This document shows, in pieces, positions 34,800-43,067 of a stretch of 49,620 nucleotides of DNA. Both the position numbers and the translations under genes were made by a program. Numbering within the stretch: the stretch's first letter is position 1; each line of letters opens with the position of its first letter. The stretch lies in assembly GCF_017329605.1 (NCBI RefSeq), contig NZ_JAFMTY010000026.1, forward strand, positions 1-49,620. The letters run 5' to 3'. A model generated the notes under the pieces. That model saw only the letters and a program-made list of their open reading frames with translations, was not told the DNA's origin and ran no database searches. This DNA comes from Alicyclobacillus fructus. GTDB lineage: Bacteria; Bacillota; Bacilli; Alicyclobacillales; Alicyclobacillaceae.

Positions 34800-36086
34800 T
34801 TGGCTATGCTCTGGCGCGCGAACCGATATCCCGTCCGCCTTTTGGCTGGCGCCATGGCTTTGATGATGCTCATCCTTTGCGTGATCAAGGAGTGGCAGGG
34901 GCTGGGCAGGCTCCACTTCCTCGGCTACGACTACGCTTTCTTCTACAATGCGTTCTTGCACGTGTTGGAAGGTCAAACGGATTGGACACACTTGTACGAT
35001 CCGTCCGCGGAACGAGCCTTTTTGTTGGCACAGCACGATCCCATCGATCCACACAATCACTACGTATATCCACCCCAGTTCGCGTGGATGTTCGCTTGGC
35101 TTGGGCTCGTCCCATTTGGAATGTCACTCGCGATTTGGCGAGCGCTCTCCGTCGCGGCTGGAATCATGGGCGTCTATTGGACCACGAAGACCCTTTGGCC
35201 GCGGATTCGGCGCGGACATCTCATCCTCGCCGTGGCGGCCGCGCTGACATTGACCCCTTTTCAGTTGGATCTGGCCGTCGGCAACGTAAACACAATTCTC
35301 TTTGCGCTTCTGGCCCTTTCATTTTACGCAATCTACCGCATGGACAGGCCCACGCTGGGCGCCATGGCCCTGGTTGTCGCCGTGTTCATCAAGGTGACGC
35401 CCCTTGTCATTCTCGTGGCCATCGCGCTTCAAGGGCGGTGGCGGGTGGTGGTTCGCTCGGTTCTCTTCATCTTCGCCGGGCTCGCCTCTTCATTCTTATT
35501 TCTCGGCTGGGAAAGCACCGCCGAGTATGCAGCCCATTTCCTCCAATTCGGGCGACAAAGCATGGAAAACGGCCCGGCACCTTACAACCAGTCGCTTCTT
35601 GGGGTTCTCGAGCTGGTATGGGACAAAGGTCGGCCGGGCCCGTTGCCCGTATGGCTGAATGTCCTGTTCGATGTCTACGCGGTTGCGATGTTGATCGTCA
35701 TCGGATTCATGGTCGGTCGCAGGCCGGACGCGCACGCCTCCATCCGAATGGGCTTGACGGCTCTGCTTCCCGTGGCGATCTCGCCGCTCGTCGAGCAGCC
35801 GCACATGGTGCTGACGTTTCCCGCGCTCATGGCGTCGTTCTATCTCGTCCGACGCCAGGTCAGGAAGCGCGAGCGCAAAATCTATGCCATCCTGATCGCT
35901 GGCGCATACGGCCTGCAGACCCTGCCCGTCACGTTCCTGCTCAACGACGCGACGCATCTCCTGCCGTCGATCTACTGGATCCACATCCAGATGTTCGTCT
36001 CGTTCGCGTTCATGTTGGCCGTGCTATTGGAGATGGCTCGTCGAGAACCGTTCTCATCAGCCGTGCGCAGAGTGCGCTTCAGCTAA
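34800..36086 (+). CDS. Polytopic GT-C glycosyltransferase, GT87/DUF2029 family
   Basis: 428 residues with about ten membrane helices. Family features are the first loop after helix 1 with acidic residues (GYDYAFFYNAFLHVLEGQTDWTHLYDPSAE, an Asp pair expected to bind the polyprenyl-phosphate sugar donor) and the YVYPPQFAWMFAWLGLVPF stretch typical of GT87 mannosyl/arabinosyltransferase-like proteins. Such enzymes move a sugar from a lipid carrier to an acceptor outside the membrane. TTG 34800 is preferred because AGGAGG lies eight bases before it; ATG 34806 is the alternative. It is a lone gene with no cell-wall cluster around it; donor and acceptor unknown. Confidence 0.75.
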   Translation: MAMLWRANRYPVRLLAGAMALMMLILCVIKEWQGLGRLHFLGYDYAFFYNAFLHVLEGQTDWTHLYDPSAERAFLLAQHDPIDPHNHYVYPPQFAWMFAWLGLVPFGMSLAIWRALSVAAGIMGVYWTTKTLWPRIRRGHLILAVAAALTLTPFQLDLAVGNVNTILFALLALSFYAIYRMDRPTLGAMALVVAVFIKVTPLVILVAIALQGRWRVVVRSVLFIFAGLASSFLFLGWESTAEYAAHFLQFGRQSMENGPAPYNQSLLGVLELVWDKGRPGPLPVWLNVLFDVYAVAMLIVIGFMVGRRPDAHASIRMGLTALLPVAISPLVEQPHMVLTFPALMASFYLVRRQVRKRERKIYAILIAGAYGLQTLPVTFLLNDATHLLPSIYWIHIQMFVSFAFMLAVLLEMARREPFSSAVRRVRFS

Positions 36087-36144
36087 TCGTTCATGTACTC
36101 CGCCATGACGGCGAAATCAGCACCTCGTATCAGGTCCCGTCGGC

Positions 36145-36166
36145 CCGCCCGCCATCTCCCGGGCGG
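36145..36166 (+). terminator. Possible terminator of the GT87 gene
   Basis: CCGCCCG (36145-36151) and CGGGCGG (36160-36166), perfect 7-bp stem with an 8-base loop, 58 bp after the stop. No T tract. The remaining sequence to 36370 holds no supported gene. Confidence 0.4.
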
Positions 36167-36370
36167 CGTGTCCGCGGAAGTTCCCTGGGGGCAAACCTCT
36201 GGTGCTTCCCGGTGCTCGTCACGGGAAAACACTCGACCATCGCCACCTGAGGATGCCTCTGTACATGGGTACGATTTCAGGTCGAGGTGCATCAGAGAAG
36301 AATTCGGAGCTAGGGGTGGGACTGGGAGGGTTTCCTTGGAGAAGAGAGCGGGCGAATTGCCGTGGAAGAC

Positions 36371-36520
36371 CTATTCTTCTCTTTTCACCGACTTCGTGAA
36401 GAAGAACGTAAAGGTTGCAAGCAAAATCCCCATGAGGTACACCGCGCCAAGCGATGGGACCACTTGGATTGCCTTACCCAACGTGGCTTGTTTGTTCCTT
36501 GACTCTGCTGATTGCGCCAC
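36371..36520 (-). CDS. 49-residue single-pass membrane protein of unknown function
   Basis: A short frame on the minus strand: GTG 36520 with GGGGGGT seven bases upstream, stop TAG at 36371. The product starts AQSAESRNKQATLGKAIQVV and has one membrane helix (LGAVYLMGILLATFTFFF) with a basic tail (TKSVKREE), so an N-out or N-in single-pass protein with a positively charged end. It begins 15 bases after the stop of the 134-residue gene, in the same direction, so they are probably one operon. No family recognised. Small size and close linkage suggest a helper or anchoring subunit of the upstream protein, which is inference. Confidence 0.55.
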   Translation of the reverse strand: MAQSAESRNKQATLGKAIQVVPSLGAVYLMGILLATFTFFFTKSVKREE

Positions 36521-36535
36521 CCCGCGCACCCCCCA

Positions 36536-36940
36536 TCAAAACGGACGAATGACACTGGTGACCAAACTGCCGAAGTCGCGAGCGAACTCCCGCGCGGTCG
36601 GCGTATAGCCTTCCACGGGTTCCGAGCCAAACAACGGTCCACTTACAACAATCGTAAACCGCCCAGTCGTGATGTACGTACCAATGACCTGTAGCTCGTT
36701 GACAATGAGCAAAAGGGCCGTCACAAAGTCGATCACGTCCAGCAGCCGTTGATCGGCGTCGCTCCTCCCTTCAGCTCCGGACCCTGTAAAAAAGCCGGAC
36801 AGCGATAGCGAGAAACTTCCAGGTGAGATAAACACCCCGCCAACCGTGATCTGGCGCGTGAGAAGCAAAATCGCCGTTCCGATTCCAAGCGTCCGGTGAA
36901 TTGGCTTCGCTGGGTCATGCTTGGCTTTCTGGCTCCTCAC
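36536..36940 (-). CDS. 134-residue protein with internal duplication, function unknown
   Basis: Two gap-free 34-residue repeats can be aligned: residues ~22-55 (TAILLLTRQITVGGVFISPG continuing SFSLSLSGFFTGSG) and ~74-107 (TALLLIVNELQVIGTYITTG continuing RFTIVVSGPLFGSE), with about 13 identities and many conservative pairs. Each repeat is a hydrophobic strand, a turn (PG or TG) and a second strand ending SGxxxG, like a beta-hairpin or a shallow membrane-inserting unit. The GTG start at 36940 has GAGG nine bases upstream. No known family was recognised. The gene is directly followed by a 49-residue membrane protein. Flanking genes (GT87, TetR) give no functional hint. Confidence 0.6.
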   Translation of the reverse strand: MRSQKAKHDPAKPIHRTLGIGTAILLLTRQITVGGVFISPGSFSLSLSGFFTGSGAEGRSDADQRLLDVIDFVTALLLIVNELQVIGTYITTGRFTIVVSGPLFGSEPVEGYTPTAREFARDFGSLVTSVIRPF

Positions 36941-37041
36941 GCCTCACCACCTCGGACCTTGGCATTGCCATCCTATGCGAAACCCCCGTCATGCGAGCGG
37001 GCTGAGAAGTCCTGCTGGAGTTGTGATCGCCTCGCGTGGTT

Positions 37042-37602
37042 TCACACGATCCCGACGGACAGCGAGACTAAGACTTTTTTTACAATCTCGGTCATCTCCT
37101 GCGGAGTCTCCGGGCAACCCTTGGAGACCCAATGAGATAACACGTTAAAAAAACCGCCTACGCCAAAAATCGAAGCATAAGTGATCTCATCTGGACTACC
37201 GGCAATATGCCATGGTGCATGAATGGTTCCATACATGTTACGAAGCCACTGATTCGCCTTTTCTAATACACGTTCAAACATCCCATTATCCAGTAATAAC
37301 TTTAGCTGAGCGTGGTATTTGCCCCAGTAGTCAAAGAAAGTGAAGATGACCTCTTCAGAACTGATCATTCGTTGTTGTTTTAATAGTTGCTCATAACCCG
37401 AGAATAGATGCTCGAGATAGTGGTCAATCAGATCGTCTTTTGTTTTAAAATGGCGATAAAACGTGCGTCGAGATAGTTGAGAGCGATCCGTTATGTCTTT
37501 AATTGTAATCTCTTCGTAAGGCTTAGAACCCATTAACTCAAACAATGACTCCTCGAGCCACTTTTTTGACTGCTCTACGATCCTAAGATGCCCATTTGTC
37601 AT
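37042..37602 (-). CDS. TetR-family transcriptional regulator
   Basis: 186 residues with a TetR N-terminal helix-turn-helix (FELMGSKPYEEITIKDITDR then SQLSRRTFYRHFKTKDDLID) and a C-terminal helical ligand/dimer domain typical of the YxaF/DhaS-like group with TetR_C. Base composition is clearly richer in A+T than neighbouring genes, a sign of transfer. ATG 37602 is used (GGGGG upstream); the frame extends nine codons further without a site. It is divergent from the NCS2 permease gene, and repeated TGTCACA motifs lie between the two, so it likely represses the permease. Confidence 0.85.
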   Translation of the reverse strand: MTNGHLRIVEQSKKWLEESLFELMGSKPYEEITIKDITDRSQLSRRTFYRHFKTKDDLIDHYLEHLFSGYEQLLKQQRMISSEEVIFTFFDYWGKYHAQLKLLLDNGMFERVLEKANQWLRNMYGTIHAPWHIAGSPDEITYASIFGVGGFFNVLSHWVSKGCPETPQEMTEIVKKVLVSLSVGIV

Positions 37603-37673
37603 AGAACGACCCCCAGCCATGTTCGACACTCCGATACCAGATCAGGAATCGCGAAACCGCTCAGTCACTCATA

Positions 37674-37800
37674 GTGTCACATAGAAGAGCCATTTGTATC
37701 ACTTTCATTGGTCTTCTTGACCCAAAACTCTGGTTTGATTATACCTACATACGGGGTTTATGTCACACATGAGACATCATGCGTCTGGTGTGACACATAA
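37674..37800. promoter_or_regulatory. Three TGTCACA-type repeats between tetR and the permease
   Basis: GTGTCACAT (37674-37682), TTATGTCACACAT (37758-37770) and, inverted, GTGTGACACATAA (37788-37800). The last two form a large imperfect dyad (TTATGT.. / ..ACATAA) just downstream of the permease promoter start. They are the likely operators of the divergent TetR regulator. Confidence 0.6.
37717..37745 (+). promoter_or_regulatory. Promoter of the NCS2 permease gene
   Basis: TTGACC (37717-37722), 17-bp spacer, TATACC (37740-37745). The predicted start is about 37752, so the dyad at 37758-37800 would lie at the start of the transcript. No purine riboswitch motif is present. Confidence 0.65.
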
Positions 37801-37859
37801 GCCACGACGAAGTTTTGAGAACGCAATCTATATTCTTGCTCAAGCAGGAGGCATCATCT

Positions 37860-39188
37860 ATGCAACTGAAGTATCGCCTGGACGAAATTCCAAAGGGCAG
37901 CACACTTGTGCTTTCATCCATTCAGTGGTTCGTATTCACGTTGGCGAACGTCATCACCATCCCCATCGTACTAGGCCAAGCTTTTGGATTGTCGCAAGGA
38001 GACATTGCCCTGTATATGGAACGAGGCTTCTTTGTGGCTGGATTTGTCGGTTTGCTGCAGGCCTTCATCGGTCATCGTTACTCCATCATCGAAGGACCCG
38101 CGGGCATGTGGTGGGGCGTGTTTCTGGTACTTATACAGGTGACGAAAGACGAAGGCGGATCGCTACCCATGTTGCTTCGCGAGATCGAATTTGGACTCCT
38201 CATTGCCGCCGCTGTCTTTGTTCTCCTTGGGGCATTCGGGTGGCTCGGAGTCATCCACAAATTGTTTACCCCGATCGTATCCGGCACATACCTGGTGCTC
38301 ATCATACTCCAGGTGTCCAAGTCTATCATCGATGGCATTCTGGGCATTGGTTTTCACAACCGCTCGACCGTTTCACCAGAAATCATCCTGCTGTCCATCG
38401 TGCTCGTTGCTCTGACGCTGTGGCTCATGTTCAAAGGGAAGGGCATCATTCAGTCCATCGCTGTTCTCATCGGTCTCGTGGTTGGTTGGGCGTTATACGC
38501 CGCTCTCGGATTGGTAGAGGCGCCCCAGACAAAGGCACCCGCGTTTCACCTGCCTAACCTGTTTCCGTTTGGTCCACCGAAATTTCATTTGGGTGTCACC
38601 ATCACTTGCGTGCTTACAGCCATCATCCTGCTATCCAACCTGATAGCCAGCATTCAAGTATTCAGCGACGCTGCACAGGAAAAGGCGGGAAATCGAGAGT
38701 ACAATCGCGGATCGCTCGTGACCGGAATCGGGACAGCGCTTGCTGGAATTTTTGGTACTGCAGGAATGGTTCCGCTGACCGGCTCGGCAAGCTTGGTCTC
38801 ACTTACAGGAATTGCATCGAGACTGCCGTTTGTGATTGCATCGGCTGGTGTCGCACTGCTTGGGTTCTTTCCTGTCATCGGACAGTGGGTAGCTACACTG
38901 CCGGCTCCGGTTGGCTATGCCGTTTTGTTTCCTGTATTTGGCCAAATGTTCGGGTTCGGGCTCCAAAATTACAAACGTTTGGCCCTCAATCAACGCGACA
39001 TCGTGATCATTGCGCTTTCCGTGGTCACGGGCGTGGGTATCTTTTTCGTCCCTGCGACTGCATGGCTCGGCCTGCCACCCGTTTTAAGCTACATCCTGGA
39101 CAACGGTCTCATCGTCGGTATTATCCTTTCTCTGATTTTCGAACATGTGATTTTCCGTTCAAGAAACAAGAGCGGACAGTCGTCCTGA
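37860..39188 (+). CDS. NCS2-family nucleobase permease (xanthine/uracil type)
   Basis: 442 residues with about 12-14 membrane helices. Family signs are the QWFVFTLANVITIPIVLGQ first helix, the GPAGMWWGVFLVLIQ substrate-helix region and GTAGMVPLTGSASLVSLTGIA, which corresponds to the conserved second signature helix of NCS2 carriers, followed by LGFFPVIGQWVATLPAPVGYA. The group carries purines, uracil or related compounds in symport with protons. ATG 37860 follows AGGAGG by eight bases. Its GC is below that of the window. With the divergent TetR gene it forms a two-gene transferable unit; the substrate is uncertain because the sequence is away from the classical UraA and PbuX forms. Confidence 0.8.
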   Translation: MQLKYRLDEIPKGSTLVLSSIQWFVFTLANVITIPIVLGQAFGLSQGDIALYMERGFFVAGFVGLLQAFIGHRYSIIEGPAGMWWGVFLVLIQVTKDEGGSLPMLLREIEFGLLIAAAVFVLLGAFGWLGVIHKLFTPIVSGTYLVLIILQVSKSIIDGILGIGFHNRSTVSPEIILLSIVLVALTLWLMFKGKGIIQSIAVLIGLVVGWALYAALGLVEAPQTKAPAFHLPNLFPFGPPKFHLGVTITCVLTAIILLSNLIASIQVFSDAAQEKAGNREYNRGSLVTGIGTALAGIFGTAGMVPLTGSASLVSLTGIASRLPFVIASAGVALLGFFPVIGQWVATLPAPVGYAVLFPVFGQMFGFGLQNYKRLALNQRDIVIIALSVVTGVGIFFVPATAWLGLPPVLSYILDNGLIVGIILSLIFEHVIFRSRNKSGQSS

Positions 39189-39300
39189 CATCTGCTAACA
39201 GCAAACGTCTACAGCATGAACCTCATGACACCATTTGGCATACCCAGAAGTGTGTCCGAGTCGCCGTAACCATCAACTGCATCCCTTGCGCATCGCATTC

Positions 39301-39346
39301 ACGAAGGCTCTGCCGTCTGTGGGGAAGGGCCTTCGTATTTTCATTT
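39301..39346 (+). terminator. Rho-independent terminator after the NCS2 permease
   Basis: ACGAAGGC (39301-39308) and GCCTTCGT (39329-39336) form an 8-bp stem with a 20-base loop, followed by ATTTTCATTTTC. The 110 bp between the permease stop and this stem hold nothing I recognise. Confidence 0.65.
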
Positions 39347-39466
39347 TCCCTGTCTCCAGCGGATCTCCTTACGAAGCGCTTCGGGCCGTGGCCAGCAAGG
39401 TCTCGAAAGTCGCATCGTCTGCCAGCTTCATGCTTGACCCGCGGCCGATGACCGCCACAAATCACA

Positions 39467-39507
39467 AACCGCCGAAACGCCTCATGATGGAAGGCATTCC
39501 GGCGGTT
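39467..39507 (-). terminator. Terminator of the six-tRNA operon
   Basis: AACCGCCGAAACGCC (39467-39481) pairs with GGCATTCCGGCGGTT (39493-39507), 13 of 15 positions. On the minus strand it is followed by TGTGATTTGTGG. It lies 15 bp after tRNA-Ile. Confidence 0.65.
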
Positions 39508-39521
39508 CACAATATCTCGTT

Positions 39522-39598
39522 TGGTGGGCCCAGGTGGACTCGAACCACCGACCTCACGATTATCAGTCGTGCGCTCTAGCCGACTGAGCTATGAGCCC
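39522..39598 (-). tRNA. tRNA-Ile(GAT)
   Basis: 77 nt including CCA. Acceptor GGGCTCA/TGGGCCC (two G-T pairs), anticodon stem CACGA/TCGTG with loop CTGATAA (anticodon GAT), T-loop GTTCGAGTC. Last gene of the six-tRNA operon. Confidence 0.95.
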
Positions 39599-39605
39599 AT
39601 AAAAA

Positions 39606-39680
39606 TGGTGGGCGGTGGCAGGATCGAACTGCCGACCCCTCGCGTGTGAGGCGAGTGCTCTCCCGCTGAGCTAACCGCCC
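39606..39680 (-). tRNA. tRNA-Val(CAC)
   Basis: 75 nt including CCA. Acceptor GGGCGGT/ACCGCCC, anticodon stem CTCGC/GCGAG with loop CTCACAC (anticodon CAC, codon GTG). Fifth in the operon. Confidence 0.95.
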
Positions 39681-39735
39681 ATCTCGACTGCGGGTATCAA
39701 GGTGTATCCACAGCCCCGCTTGACGGGGAGTTCAA

Positions 39736-39810
39736 TGGCTCCCCGAGTAGGATTCGAACCTACGACCCTCCGGTTAACAGCCGGATGCTCTACCGCTGAG
39801 CTATCGAGGA
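39736..39810 (-). tRNA. tRNA-Asn(GTT)
   Basis: 75 nt including CCA. Acceptor TCCTCGA/TCGGGGA with G discriminator, anticodon stem TCCGG/CCGGA with loop CTGTTAA (anticodon GTT). Fourth in the operon. Confidence 0.95.
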
Positions 39811-39813
39811 ATG

Positions 39814-39889
39814 TGGTGGAGCTAAGCGGATTCGAACCGCTGGCCTCCAGAGTGCGATTCTGGCGCTCTCCCAACTGAGCTATAGCCCC
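39814..39889 (-). tRNA. tRNA-Ala(CGC)
   Basis: 76 nt including CCA. Acceptor GGGGCTA/TAGCTCC containing the G3-T70 pair that identifies alanine tRNA, anticodon loop ATCGCAC (anticodon CGC, codon GCG). Third in the operon. Confidence 0.95.
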
Positions 39890-39911
39890 ACATGGTCTCC
39901 CCGTCAAGCGT

Positions 39912-39994
39912 TGGTCCCGGAGGCCGGACTCGAACCGGCACGGTTTCCCGCACGATTTTGAGTCGTGTGCGTCTGCCAATTCCGCCACTCCGGG
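39912..39994 (-). tRNA. tRNA-Leu(CAA)
   Basis: 83 nt including CCA. Acceptor CCCGGAG/CTCCGGG, anticodon loop CTCAAAA (anticodon CAA, codon TTG), extended variable arm. Second in the operon. Confidence 0.95.
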
Positions 39995-40001
39995 GATTGC
40001 G

Positions 40002-40078
40002 TGGCGTGCCCGGAGAGATTCGAACTCCCGACCTTTTGATTCGTAGTCAAACGCTCTATCCAGCTGAGCTACGGGCAC
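40002..40078 (-). tRNA. tRNA-Arg(ACG)
   Basis: 77 nt including CCA. Acceptor GTGCCCG/CGGGCAC, anticodon stem TTTGA/TCAAA with loop CTACGAA (anticodon ACG, read as ICG after deamination). First gene of the operon. Confidence 0.95.
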
Positions 40079-40134
40079 GCGTCTTTGTCGCTCGTCTCTG
40101 CCTGTCGGCCTCACTGACGAAGTCGACGTTGAGT

Positions 40135-40163
40135 AATGTACCACGGGTCTCGCGAAAATGCAA
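40135..40163 (-). promoter_or_regulatory. Promoter of the six-tRNA operon
   Basis: Minus strand: TTGCAT (40158-40163), 17-bp spacer, TACATT (40135-40140), about 57 bp before tRNA-Arg(ACG). The -35 hexamer equals that of the tRNA-Arg(CCG) promoter. Confidence 0.75.
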
Positions 40164-40229
40164 GTCCCTCGGCTCAATTTTTTTGCCGCCCGCAGGTCAC
40201 GCCGATCGCCGTGTCCCGCGGGCATGCAG

Positions 40230-41663
40230 TCAAACCTGCGTGAGGCTCGGTTCGTCGCTCAACCAGTGGAAGTGAAACACGCCGTCCCGGTCGATGCGCC
40301 GGAAGGTGTGCGCTCCGAAGTAATCACGTTGGGCCTGCAGCAGATTCGCCGGCAATCGCTCCGCGCGATAACTGTCGTAATAGGCTAGAGCACTTGAGAA
40401 CGCCGGAACGGGCACGCCGTACGTGACGGCCGTCGCCACCACACGCCGCCACGAATCCTGATACGTCGCGATGGACTCGCGGAAATATGGATCGAGAAGC
40501 AGATTCGGCAGATCCGGGTTTCGGTCATACGCTTCCTTGATGTTGTGCAGGAAACGCGCTCGGATGATGCATCCACCGCGGAAGATCATGGCGATCCCGC
40601 CGAGATCGAGATCCCAGCCGTACTCCTGTGAAGCCTGGCGCAGTTGCGCAAAGCCCTGCGCGTACGAGCAAATCTTGCTCGCGTAGAGCGCCCGGCGCAC
40701 GTCTTCGATGAAGATCTCGCGGTCCAAGGACTCCGTGGGCCTCTCGGGGCCCGGAAGTTGCCTGCTCGCCGCCACGCGCTCCTCCTTCATGGCCGAGAGG
40801 AATCGGGCAAACACGCTCTCCGTGATCATCGTCAGCGGTACGCCGAGATCGAGCGCGCTTTGGCTCGTCCACTTGCCGGTGCCCTTCTGGCCAGCCGTGT
40901 CCAGAATCACGTCAACCATCGGCCGCCCCGTCTCCGGGTCCCGCTTGGAGAAAATATCGGCTGTGATTTCGATCAGGTAGCTGTCGAGCTCGCCCTTGTT
41001 CCACTCCGCGAACACGCGGTGAAGCTCATCCGTCGAGAGCCCGAGCACTTCGCTCAGCAGGTGGTAGGCTTCGCAAATGAGCTGCATGTCGCCGTATTCG
41101 ATGCCATTGTGCACCATCTTCACATAGTGTCCCGCGCCATCCGGGCCAATGTAGGTGCAACAGGGCTCCTCCCCGACCTTGGCGGCGATGGCGGTCAGGA
41201 TGGGCTCCACCAACGCATACGCCTCCCGGCTGCCCCCCGGCATGATGGCCGGGCCTTTCAACGCGCCTTCTTCTCCACCCGAAATCCCTGTCCCAATAAA
41301 CAGAATCCCCTTGGCCTCGAGTTCCGCGTGGCGTCGGCGCGTGTCTTCGAAGTACGAGTTTCCCCCGTCGACGATCACGTCTCCCGGCTCGAGCAGCGGA
41401 ACCAGTTGGTCGATGGCCTCGTCCACAGGACGCCCCGCTTGCACCATGAGAATGATGCGCCTCGGCCGCTCGAGCAGACCCACGAAGTCCTCCAGGGAAT
41501 ACGCGGGCACAATGCGCTTGCCCTGCGCCTCATCCTCGAGTTGCTGCGTCCGCGAAGCCGTGCGATTGTAGACCGCGACGGTAAAGCCTCTGCTTTCGAT
41601 ATTCAGGGCCAGGTTTTTTCCCATGACCGCCAGGCCCATCACGCCAACCTGTGCCTGCGCCAA
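40230..41663 (-). CDS. gnd: 6-phosphogluconate dehydrogenase, decarboxylating
   Basis: Oxidative pentose phosphate pathway: 6-phosphogluconate to ribulose-5-phosphate and CO2 with NADP. The Rossmann start [60 protein letters not shown] and the catalytic [20 protein letters not shown] (Lys and following residues) are all present; the C-terminal all-helical domain is complete to the tail. 477 residues is normal. TTG 41663 is chosen because AAGGAG lies eight bases before it and the N-terminus then aligns with Bacillus GndA; an in-frame GTG at 41672 overlaps the ribosome site. Single-gene unit. Confidence 0.96.
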   Translation of the reverse strand: MAQAQVGVMGLAVMGKNLALNIESRGFTVAVYNRTASRTQQLEDEAQGKRIVPAYSLEDFVGLLERPRRIILMVQAGRPVDEAIDQLVPLLEPGDVIVDGGNSYFEDTRRRHAELEAKGILFIGTGISGGEEGALKGPAIMPGGSREAYALVEPILTAIAAKVGEEPCCTYIGPDGAGHYVKMVHNGIEYGDMQLICEAYHLLSEVLGLSTDELHRVFAEWNKGELDSYLIEITADIFSKRDPETGRPMVDVILDTAGQKGTGKWTSQSALDLGVPLTMITESVFARFLSAMKEERVAASRQLPGPERPTESLDREIFIEDVRRALYASKICSYAQGFAQLRQASQEYGWDLDLGGIAMIFRGGCIIRARFLHNIKEAYDRNPDLPNLLLDPYFRESIATYQDSWRRVVATAVTYGVPVPAFSSALAYYDSYRAERLPANLLQAQRDYFGAHTFRRIDRDGVFHFHWLSDEPSLTQV

Positions 41664-41714
41664 GCTCTCCACTCCTTCTCTCGTCGTTTGTTCTCCTTGA
41701 GGCGGATCGCCACC

Positions 41715-41743
41715 ATCATAGAACAGGCGAAACTATTCGACAA
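41715..41743 (-). promoter_or_regulatory. Promoter of gnd
   Basis: Minus strand: TTGTCG (41738-41743), 17-bp spacer, TATGAT (41715-41720), about 50 bp before the gnd start. Confidence 0.65.
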
Positions 41744-41799
41744 GTCCATAAAGTCGAGAGATTTGGAGCGAAACGGCCTCGCATCTACGCCAACATGAC

Positions 41800-41830
41800 A
41801 AAAGGAGCGAACCCGTGGGCCGCTCCTTTT
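41800..41830. terminator. Orphan terminator-like hairpin between divergent genes
   Basis: AAAAGGAGCG (41800-41809) and CGCTCCTTTT (41821-41830), perfect 10-bp stem, 11-base loop. The TTTT end of the stem gives a U tract in either direction. It lies between gnd and the monooxygenase gene, which point away from each other, so no annotated gene ends here. No ORF is supported in 41744-41973. Confidence 0.5.
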
Positions 41831-41973
41831 GCAAAGGCTGTTGACACACCACTAGACTACGCGTCAGCGTCCGTCTTCGCGGCACATCAACCTCCTGTGG
41901 TCACATTTTGCCCGAAGGCCCTGCGAGATATACACTGAACACATCCCAGTTCGTGAAGCAGGGAAGTGATGCG

Positions 41974-43056
41974 ATGACCTCAAAGAGCGACTGGCTGAAG
42001 TCCCTCGGCGTGCGATACCCCATCTTTTGTGCGCCCATGGCCGGCGGACCGTCCACGCCCGAACTCGTCGCGGCGGTGAGCGACGCAGGTGGTCTCGGAT
42101 TTCTCGGCGCGGGTTATCTGTCGCCGGACGAGACGCGCAGGGCGATCCGGCGCGTACGCGTATTGACCCAAGCGCCGTTTGGCGTCAACGTGTTCATCCC
42201 CGAGACAGTCGCGGATGAAAGGGATGCCGTGATCGCGATGAAAGCGTGGCTTCGGGAGCAGGCCCGTGATGACGCGCTGAAGGCCGAAATCGACGCCGTC
42301 CATCCACATCCCACGAGCGCAGAGACATTCGCGGAGCAGATGCAAGTCATCCTTGAGGAACAGGTGCCCGTGATCAGCTTCACGTTCGGTTGTCCCGAAC
42401 CCGACATCATCGCGAAGTGGAAGGCGGCCGGCGCATGCGTGATGGGCACGGCCACGACGCCAGATGAGGCGGCGGCGCTCGAACAGGTGGGCTGCGACGC
42501 TGTCGTCGCACAGGGGTATGAGGCCGGCGGACATCGGGGCACGTTCCTGGCCATGGACGAGACCCGTCTCATCGGAACCATGGCACTCGTTCCCCAGGTG
42601 GCCGATCGCGTCCGTGTGCCGGTCATCGCCGCGGGAGGCGTCATGGATGGTCGCGGCCTTGTGGCGTGCCTAGCGTTGGGAGCTCAGGCCGTACAAATGG
42701 GCACTTACTTCCTGGCGGCAGCAGAGAGCGGCGCAAATCCCGCCTACAAAAAGGCCCTCCTGGAATGGCGCGATCGCGGCACGATCCTCACTCGAAGCTT
42801 CTCCGGCAAGCTTGCTCGCGGCATTCGAAACGACTTCATAGAGGCCATGGCGCGAAGTGGTCTCGACATACCGCCATATCCGCTTCAGAACGCGTTGACG
42901 CAACCGATTCGCCGCGCGGCTGCAGCGACGGGCGACGCCGAACACATGTCGCTCTGGGCGGGACAGGGATATGCGATGGCCAAACCGATGCCTGCCAGAG
43001 ATTTGGTGCGAACGCTTGTCGAAGAAATGGAGCGCGTGAAATCCCTCTTGTGTTGA
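41974..43056 (+). CDS. Nitronate monooxygenase (2-nitropropane dioxygenase family)
   Basis: FMN enzyme of TIM-barrel fold that oxidises alkyl nitronates; in Bacilli it detoxifies propionate-3-nitronate or similar compounds. Marks are GVRYPIFCAPMAGGPSTPELVAAVSDAGGLGFLGAGYLSP-type N-terminus, PFGVNVFIP, ISFTFGCPEPD, the flavin phosphate loops AQGYEAGGHRG and VIAAGGVMDGRGLVACLALG, then GAQAVQMGTYFLAAAES. The 360 residues are normal. ATG 41974 is chosen with GGGAAG upstream; the frame extends 22 codons further without similarity. The catalytic His is in EAGGHRG. It stands alone, so the physiological substrate is open. Confidence 0.9.
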   Translation: MTSKSDWLKSLGVRYPIFCAPMAGGPSTPELVAAVSDAGGLGFLGAGYLSPDETRRAIRRVRVLTQAPFGVNVFIPETVADERDAVIAMKAWLREQARDDALKAEIDAVHPHPTSAETFAEQMQVILEEQVPVISFTFGCPEPDIIAKWKAAGACVMGTATTPDEAAALEQVGCDAVVAQGYEAGGHRGTFLAMDETRLIGTMALVPQVADRVRVPVIAAGGVMDGRGLVACLALGAQAVQMGTYFLAAAESGANPAYKKALLEWRDRGTILTRSFSGKLARGIRNDFIEAMARSGLDIPPYPLQNALTQPIRRAAAATGDAEHMSLWAGQGYAMAKPMPARDLVRTLVEEMERVKSLLC

Positions 43057-43067
43057 AGGGGTACGAA

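Noticed and set aside
36083-36292. A 69-codon minus-strand frame beyond the 49-residue membrane gene
   Set aside because: No ribosome site, no hydrophobic or domain pattern, and it covers the GT87 3' hairpin.
37630-37860. Purine riboswitch before the NCS2 permease
   Set aside because: The conserved purine-aptamer loops are not present; the region instead has a promoter and TetR-type repeats.
41841-41869. TTGACA at 41841-41846 as promoter of the monooxygenase gene
   Set aside because: No acceptable -10 box lies 16-18 bp downstream (the sequence there is TCAGCG).
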